DNA from: Clostridium lundense DSM 17049
Lineage (GTDB): Bacteria > Bacillota > Clostridia > Clostridiales > Clostridiaceae
Reading direction: 5' to 3'
DNA length: 42,567 nucleotides
Assembly: GCF_000619945.1 (NCBI RefSeq)
Contig: NZ_JHVC01000026.1
Location: 1-42,567 of the forward strand
A program made the translations under genes and the position numbers. Below, piece after piece: positions 39,905-42,567 of this stretch (within the stretch, counting starts at the first letter, position 1; each line of letters begins with the position of its first letter). The notes beneath the pieces were generated by a model that was not told the origin of the DNA, searched no databases, and was given only the letters and a program-made list of their open reading frames with translations.

Positions 39905-40111
39905 TAAGATAATTCACAATCTTCTTAAACTCTAAAGATATAGGAGGATAATATGAATAACAAGATTTATGATAAAAAAACTGATAAAAATTTATTCAAA
40001 CTTTTAATAATATATGGAGTATTAATAGCAATATTTATTATATATAATTTTTTACAAATTAACTTACCTATGTATTTTAAATATGATAAACCCTTTGTTT
40101 TTGACAATTGA
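39905..40111 (+). pseudogene. Truncated duplicate of the 33543 membrane-protein gene
   Basis: CTTCTTAAACTCTAAAGATA, TAGGAGGATAATATGAATAA and the first 45 codons match 33500-33677 with few changes. From about 40091 the sequence is unrelated and the frame ends at 40111 (52 codons from ATG 39953). It joins a P2 core (TTGAATAATGTGGTG, 40108-40122). Confidence 0.85.
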
Positions 40112-40198
40112 ATAATGTGGTGCTAATATAATGGATATGTTTGCTAATGATAAGATGTTAAAAATATATTATAATTCAAGGTGGTAAAGAATTTAATT

Positions 40199-40525
40199 AT
40201 GGATTTAAAAGAGAATAAAGTTTTTAAAATTATAACAATGATTATTAATATTATATTTTGCTTGATACTTCCTTTTAGTGTAATAGGAGCTATGGTTTCT
40301 CCAATGGCTTTTGATTCGCCAGGTTCAGATAAGAGTCTTTATACATGGATATTTTTCTTGTCTGCTTTTTCAATTCCAGTAGTTATCTTAGCATCAGTAA
40401 TAAATTCAGTATCTTTACTTAAATCAAGATTGTATAGAAAAGCACTTATATTTAGTTTATTACCATTAATTAATTTCATTGCTATTCTACTTGTTTTTTC
40501 CATGGGTGGATCTTCTCAAAAATGA
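40199..40525 (+). CDS. Small membrane protein (108 aa)
   Basis: Three hydrophobic segments at about 9-32, 48-70 and 82-102; no family recognised. AAGGTGG (40178-40184) is 14 nt from ATG 40199, longer than usual; GTG 40181 overlaps that site, so ATG is preferred. A P2 core lies upstream, but T1 rather than T2 follows. Confidence 0.55.
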   Translation: MDLKENKVFKIITMIINIIFCLILPFSVIGAMVSPMAFDSPGSDKSLYTWIFFLSAFSIPVVILASVINSVSLLKSRLYRKALIFSLLPLINFIAILLVFSMGGSSQK

Positions 40526-40626
40526 AGCTTTAGCATTTAAAATAGTGGATATAGAAAAACCTAATATTTTTTAAAATTACTTATTATTCAAGTGATTCTA
40601 TAAATTTCTATTGTGGAAGTAAAAAG

Positions 40627-40812
40627 AAGAAAAGATGCTAATATTTCAGGTATGGGCATCTTTTCTTTTATTTTTACATTGTGAAAGATAGGAGTATCAA
40701 TTTATCACTCCTATCTTTACTTGTGGTCAAGATCTATATTTGTATCTTATAGTAAATAATATAATTTATAACAAATTTTATAATATATGCTATAATTAAT
40801 TCGCAATAGTAA
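40627..40812 (+). repeat. T1-T3-P1 module, copy 5
   Basis: T1 (AAGATGCTAATATTTCAGG...GGGCATCTTTTC, 40630-40665), the GATAGGAGTATCA/CACTCCTATC hairpin (about 40686-40717) and P1 with -10 TATAAT (40791-40796), diverged after ATAGTAAAT. It promotes the gene at 40841. Confidence 0.7.
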
Positions 40813-40840
40813 AATATTATGAAATTATTGGAGGAATTTT

Positions 40841-41197
40841 ATGTTTATAGAAAATAACCCTAAAGATAATGTTAATAATGTTTTAGAAACATTGAGACCA
40901 TCTTTAAAGGAAGTAAAACAACAATCTGAATGGCCTGGTACAATATATTTAGGTGAACAACCAGTATTTGTATATTACTACAATACGGATAATCATGCGA
41001 AAGAGGTATTAAAACAAGTATCAAACTCATTACATGATTGGCTTCAACCAAATCTACCAGAAGATTTGTCTTTTATAAAAAATTCTAAACCTTGGTTAAT
41101 TAACACCTCACATGAAAATGGAAGTTATATATTAACAGATGATGATGAAGAAATTAATCGAATACGAAAAATTAATGGATTAATAATTAGATTATAG
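40841..41197 (+). CDS. Hypothetical protein (118 aa)
   Basis: A soluble protein (QQSEWPGTIYLGEQPVFVYY, VSNSLHDWLQPNLPEDLSFI, HENGSYILTDDDEEINRIRK). No known motif. Strong TTGGAGG before the ATG and an upstream P1 promoter support expression. Size and acidity would suit an immunity protein, but there is no toxin beside it. Confidence 0.6.
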   Translation: MFIENNPKDNVNNVLETLRPSLKEVKQQSEWPGTIYLGEQPVFVYYYNTDNHAKEVLKQVSNSLHDWLQPNLPEDLSFIKNSKPWLINTSHENGSYILTDDDEEINRIRKINGLIIRL

Positions 41198-41221
41198 AGG
41201 TATTTATAGACAATTTTTATT

Positions 41222-41282
41222 ATTCTTAAACTCTGATGGAACAGCAAGAAAGTGTAGTAGAGGTTATTTATATTTCATGGAT
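41222..41282 (+). repeat. R3 module, copy 4
   Basis: TTCTTAAACTCTGATGGAAC, AGCAAGAAAGTGTAGTAGAG, GTTATTTATATTTCATGGAT. It starts 25 nt after a stop codon. It is followed by TCATTTATATCTTGTTTATT and a boxA-like CGTTCTTTGAAAA (41360-41372) with the P2 core TTGAATAGTATGGTAT (41373-41388). Confidence 0.65.
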
Positions 41283-41484
41283 GAAATATCACATATCAAA
41301 ATCATTTATATCTTGTTTATTTCACAATCTGAAATTATTGCGAACTAATTAAGAAAATTCGTTCTTTGAAAATTGAATAGTATGGTATTTGTAAAATATG
41401 TTACAATTAACTCATAATTGTATTATTATATGAGCTAGTACTTTTTAACAAAACGATAAATTACAATTGGGGGAGGTTATAAAG

Positions 41485-41661
41485 ATGTCTAAAAGCAGAA
41501 AAATTTTGCGTGGTATTATATTGGCTGTATTGTTAATTTGTACAGCATTTTTGGTATATTCCATTGTAACAAATCCGCTTGGCGAACATGATATAATGTT
41601 TGCACTTGCTGTTACAGCAGGTTTTATTGCACTCGGAGATGATAAAGTTGGAAAAAGATAA
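41485..41661 (+). CDS. Small two-TM membrane protein (58 aa)
   Basis: MSKSRKILRGIILAVLLICT opens the first TM helix, followed by a polar SIVTNPLGEHD loop and a second hydrophobic stretch (IMFALAVTAGFIAL). GGGGGAGG lies about 9 nt before ATG 41485; the in-frame TTG at 41467 has no site. Flanked by a P2 core and a truncated T2. Confidence 0.55.
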   Translation: MSKSRKILRGIILAVLLICTAFLVYSIVTNPLGEHDIMFALAVTAGFIALGDDKVGKR

Positions 41662-41736
41662 ATCCCAGTTTATTGAGTAGATTAAATAACTAATTTTAAA
41701 ATACTACAAAGATAAAATAAATATTAAATTATGAAA

Positions 41737-41751
41737 ATACCGTATTATTAA
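41737..41751 (+). repeat. Truncated T2 arm cut by an IS element
   Basis: ATACCGTATTATTAA is inverse to the P2 core TTGAATAGTATGGTAT at 41373. The right arm and T-run are missing; the IS3 end begins 3 nt later at 41754. Confidence 0.6.
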
Positions 41752-41798
41752 TGTGAACTGCACCCTGTCAAGTAGACAGTGGAAATAATAAAAACTAC

Positions 41799-42064
41799 TT
41801 AAGCGGCTAAAGCCCTAAATTCCAATGGGCTTAGGCCGTTTAATCTTTTTTGAAGTCTTTTAGTATTATAGAAGATAATATATTCATTGATTGCATTAGT
41901 CAGTTCTTCATATGTATGATATTTATGCAAATAGTACCTTTCACATTTAAGAGTACCCCAAAAAGCCTCCATTGGTCCATTGTCAATACATTTGCCCACA
42001 CGTGACATGCTTTGTGTCATTTGAGCTTCATCTAGCTTACGCTTAAAACCATAAGATGTATAAT
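41799..42064 (-). pseudogene. IS3-family transposase OrfB, 3' exon
   Basis: It encodes the C-terminal end of an rve-type DDE transposase: YTSYGFKRKLDEAQMTQSMS, GKCIDNGPMEAFWGTLKCER (third catalytic E within MEAFWG), YHTYEELTNAINEYIIFYN and LNGLSPLEFRALA. Upstream codons belong to the intron, so a full protein needs splicing of the intron or is not made. The boundary is placed within about 3 nt of 42064. Confidence 0.85.
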
Positions 42065-42138
42065 CGACTAAGAAAAAGGGATTACTCCCTTTCCCTCGTC
42101 TAAGAACCGTACGTGAGAGTTTCCAACTCATACGGCTC
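42065..42138 (-). ncRNA. Group II intron domains V and VI
   Basis: On the minus strand 42138-42104 reads AGCCGTATGAGTTG, GAAA, CTCTCACGTACGGTTC, a standard 34-nt domain V with AGC triad and GAAA loop. Domain VI follows (42103-42065: AAAGGGA/TCCCTTT stem with GTAA loop, closed by GAC/GTC), ending at the transposase exon. The relic at 37120-37190 has the same two domains with another sequence. Confidence 0.85.
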
Positions 42139-42156
42139 AAGCATTTCTTCACCTTT

Positions 42157-42567
42157 TCAGGCGGCAACAAGTGTATGCAGTTTCAGCTTTCTTAAGTCAA
42201 AGTAATGTTTGTCTAAGAAAGGTGTTCTTGAAATCTGTAGTTTCGGGTGTCTGACGATTTTTATCCGTCTCAAATTTATGAGACTGTAATCATTTGTCAT
42301 GAAAAGCCATCTTTTCCCATTTTTTTCATGCCAGTATTTATTTAGCCTCCACCATTTGTTTTTGTTCGGATGCCTGTGCTTTGCCCATTGCTGTAATAAA
42401 TGATAAAGAGTGTTATTAATGTATGAAAAGACCTTACTTGCGACGACGTGCTTGTGATAATTTGTCCAACCTCTAATAACTTGATTGAGTCTCCGTATCA
42501 AGTCTGATTGGGTACTTGCTTTTCCCTCTCTTAAGATTATTGTAGAGCATTTCTTGATTAGGCTTTT
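42157..42567 (-). CDS. ltrA-like: Group II intron maturase / reverse transcriptase, C-terminal part (runs off window)
   Basis: The frame is open to the window edge; its first visible residues are KSLIKKCSTIILREGKASTQ. It shows the maturase domain X (QSDLIRRLNQVIRGWTNYHK, then HVVASKVFSYINNTLYHLLQ) and the basic WRLNKYWHEKNGKRWLF region. The reverse-transcriptase core lies outside the window. The tail is a degenerate or short DNA-binding region without a clear HNH cysteine set. It lies inside the intron, upstream of domain V, as expected. Confidence 0.88.
   Translation of the reverse strand, partial: KSLIKKCSTIILREGKASTQSDLIRRLNQVIRGWTNYHKHVVASKVFSYINNTLYHLLQQWAKHRHPNKNKWWRLNKYWHEKNGKRWLFMTNDYSLINLRRIKIVRHPKLQISRTPFLDKHYFDLRKLKLHTLVAA

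Larger units (their letters stand above)
41754..42567 (-). mobile_element. IS3-family element interrupted by a group II intron (partial)
   Basis: The left end TGAACTGCACCCTGTCAAGT is a typical IS3/IS150-type terminus. The transposase reads on the minus strand and is split by the intron from about 42064 to beyond the window. The other IS end lies outside. Confidence 0.8.

Noticed and set aside
23640..41760. Integron cassette array
   Set aside because: Modules between genes lack the paired core sites and single-strand symmetry of attC, and no integron integrase is in the window; recombination between repeats explains the data better.
1..42567. Prophage or conjugative element
   Set aside because: No structural, packaging, integrase or transfer genes were found; only an IS3/group II intron at the right edge and an intron relic.

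Overview
The window looks like chromosomal DNA of a low-GC Clostridium (Firmicutes). It is very AT-rich, has strong AGGAGG-type ribosome binding sites and many TTG/GTG starts, and carries a type I-B-like CRISPR repeat ending in ATTTAAAT. Protein families (DUF2089, NhaC, Cfr, clostridial ABC-F, HelD, DUF4179) agree. Species cannot be fixed from sequence alone; the C. botulinum/sporogenes neighbourhood is my inference. No rRNA or tRNA gene was seen.

Layout: (1) 1-1.4 kb, the end of one CRISPR array and two further arrays, each of the latter behind a copy of the same leader; no cas genes are in the window. (2) 2-3.1 kb, a DUF2089 operon. (3) 3.3-6.6 kb, an apparent two-gene ribosome-protection operon (ABC-F, then a Cfr-type 23S rRNA methyltransferase) with layered attenuation: a consensus promoter, a 6-codon leader peptide, an intrinsic terminator, and then in front of EACH gene a homologous module made of a short leader peptide overlapping a pseudoknotted RNA. 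This is the best candidate for an undescribed system. (4) 6.7-13 kb, a frame-disrupted DUF4428/SHOCT gene, a HAD phosphatase, proB, a DUF3791-DUF3990-DUF3791 putative toxin-antitoxin locus, and a TetR-NhaC operon. (5) 13.2-14 kb, a hexapeptide acetyltransferase (Vat/CatB type) with its own leader peptide and an RBS hairpin. (6) 15-22.6 kb, a lipoprotein, a two-component system, an ECF sigma factor with a DUF4179 partner, and the RNA-polymerase-associated helicase HelD.

(7) 22.8-41.7 kb is an accessory zone of short, mostly monocistronic plus-strand genes: GNATs, 2H phosphoesterase, nucleotidyltransferase, HTH-methyltransferase fusion, LRR/DUF5050 surface protein, CPBP protease and small membrane proteins. 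They are separated by a limited set of intergenic modules that recur in different combinations. I call these T1 (terminator), P1 (promoter-bearing block), P2/T2 (inverted-repeat flanks of four genes, P2 with a boxA-like core), R3 (GACGGAACAGCAAGA-type) and R5. Truncated gene copies, a LUD-domain pseudogene and a group II intron relic that splits a P1 copy point to repeated recombination. (8) From 41.75 kb to the end, an IS3-family element is interrupted by a group II intron whose maturase runs off the window.

Shared theme: three genes acting at or against ligands of the peptidyl-transferase centre (ABC-F, Cfr, Vat/CatB-like) each sit behind a leader peptide and RNA structure, which suggests ribosome-stalling control. 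The second half appears to be a site where small adaptive genes are gained, shuffled and lost.
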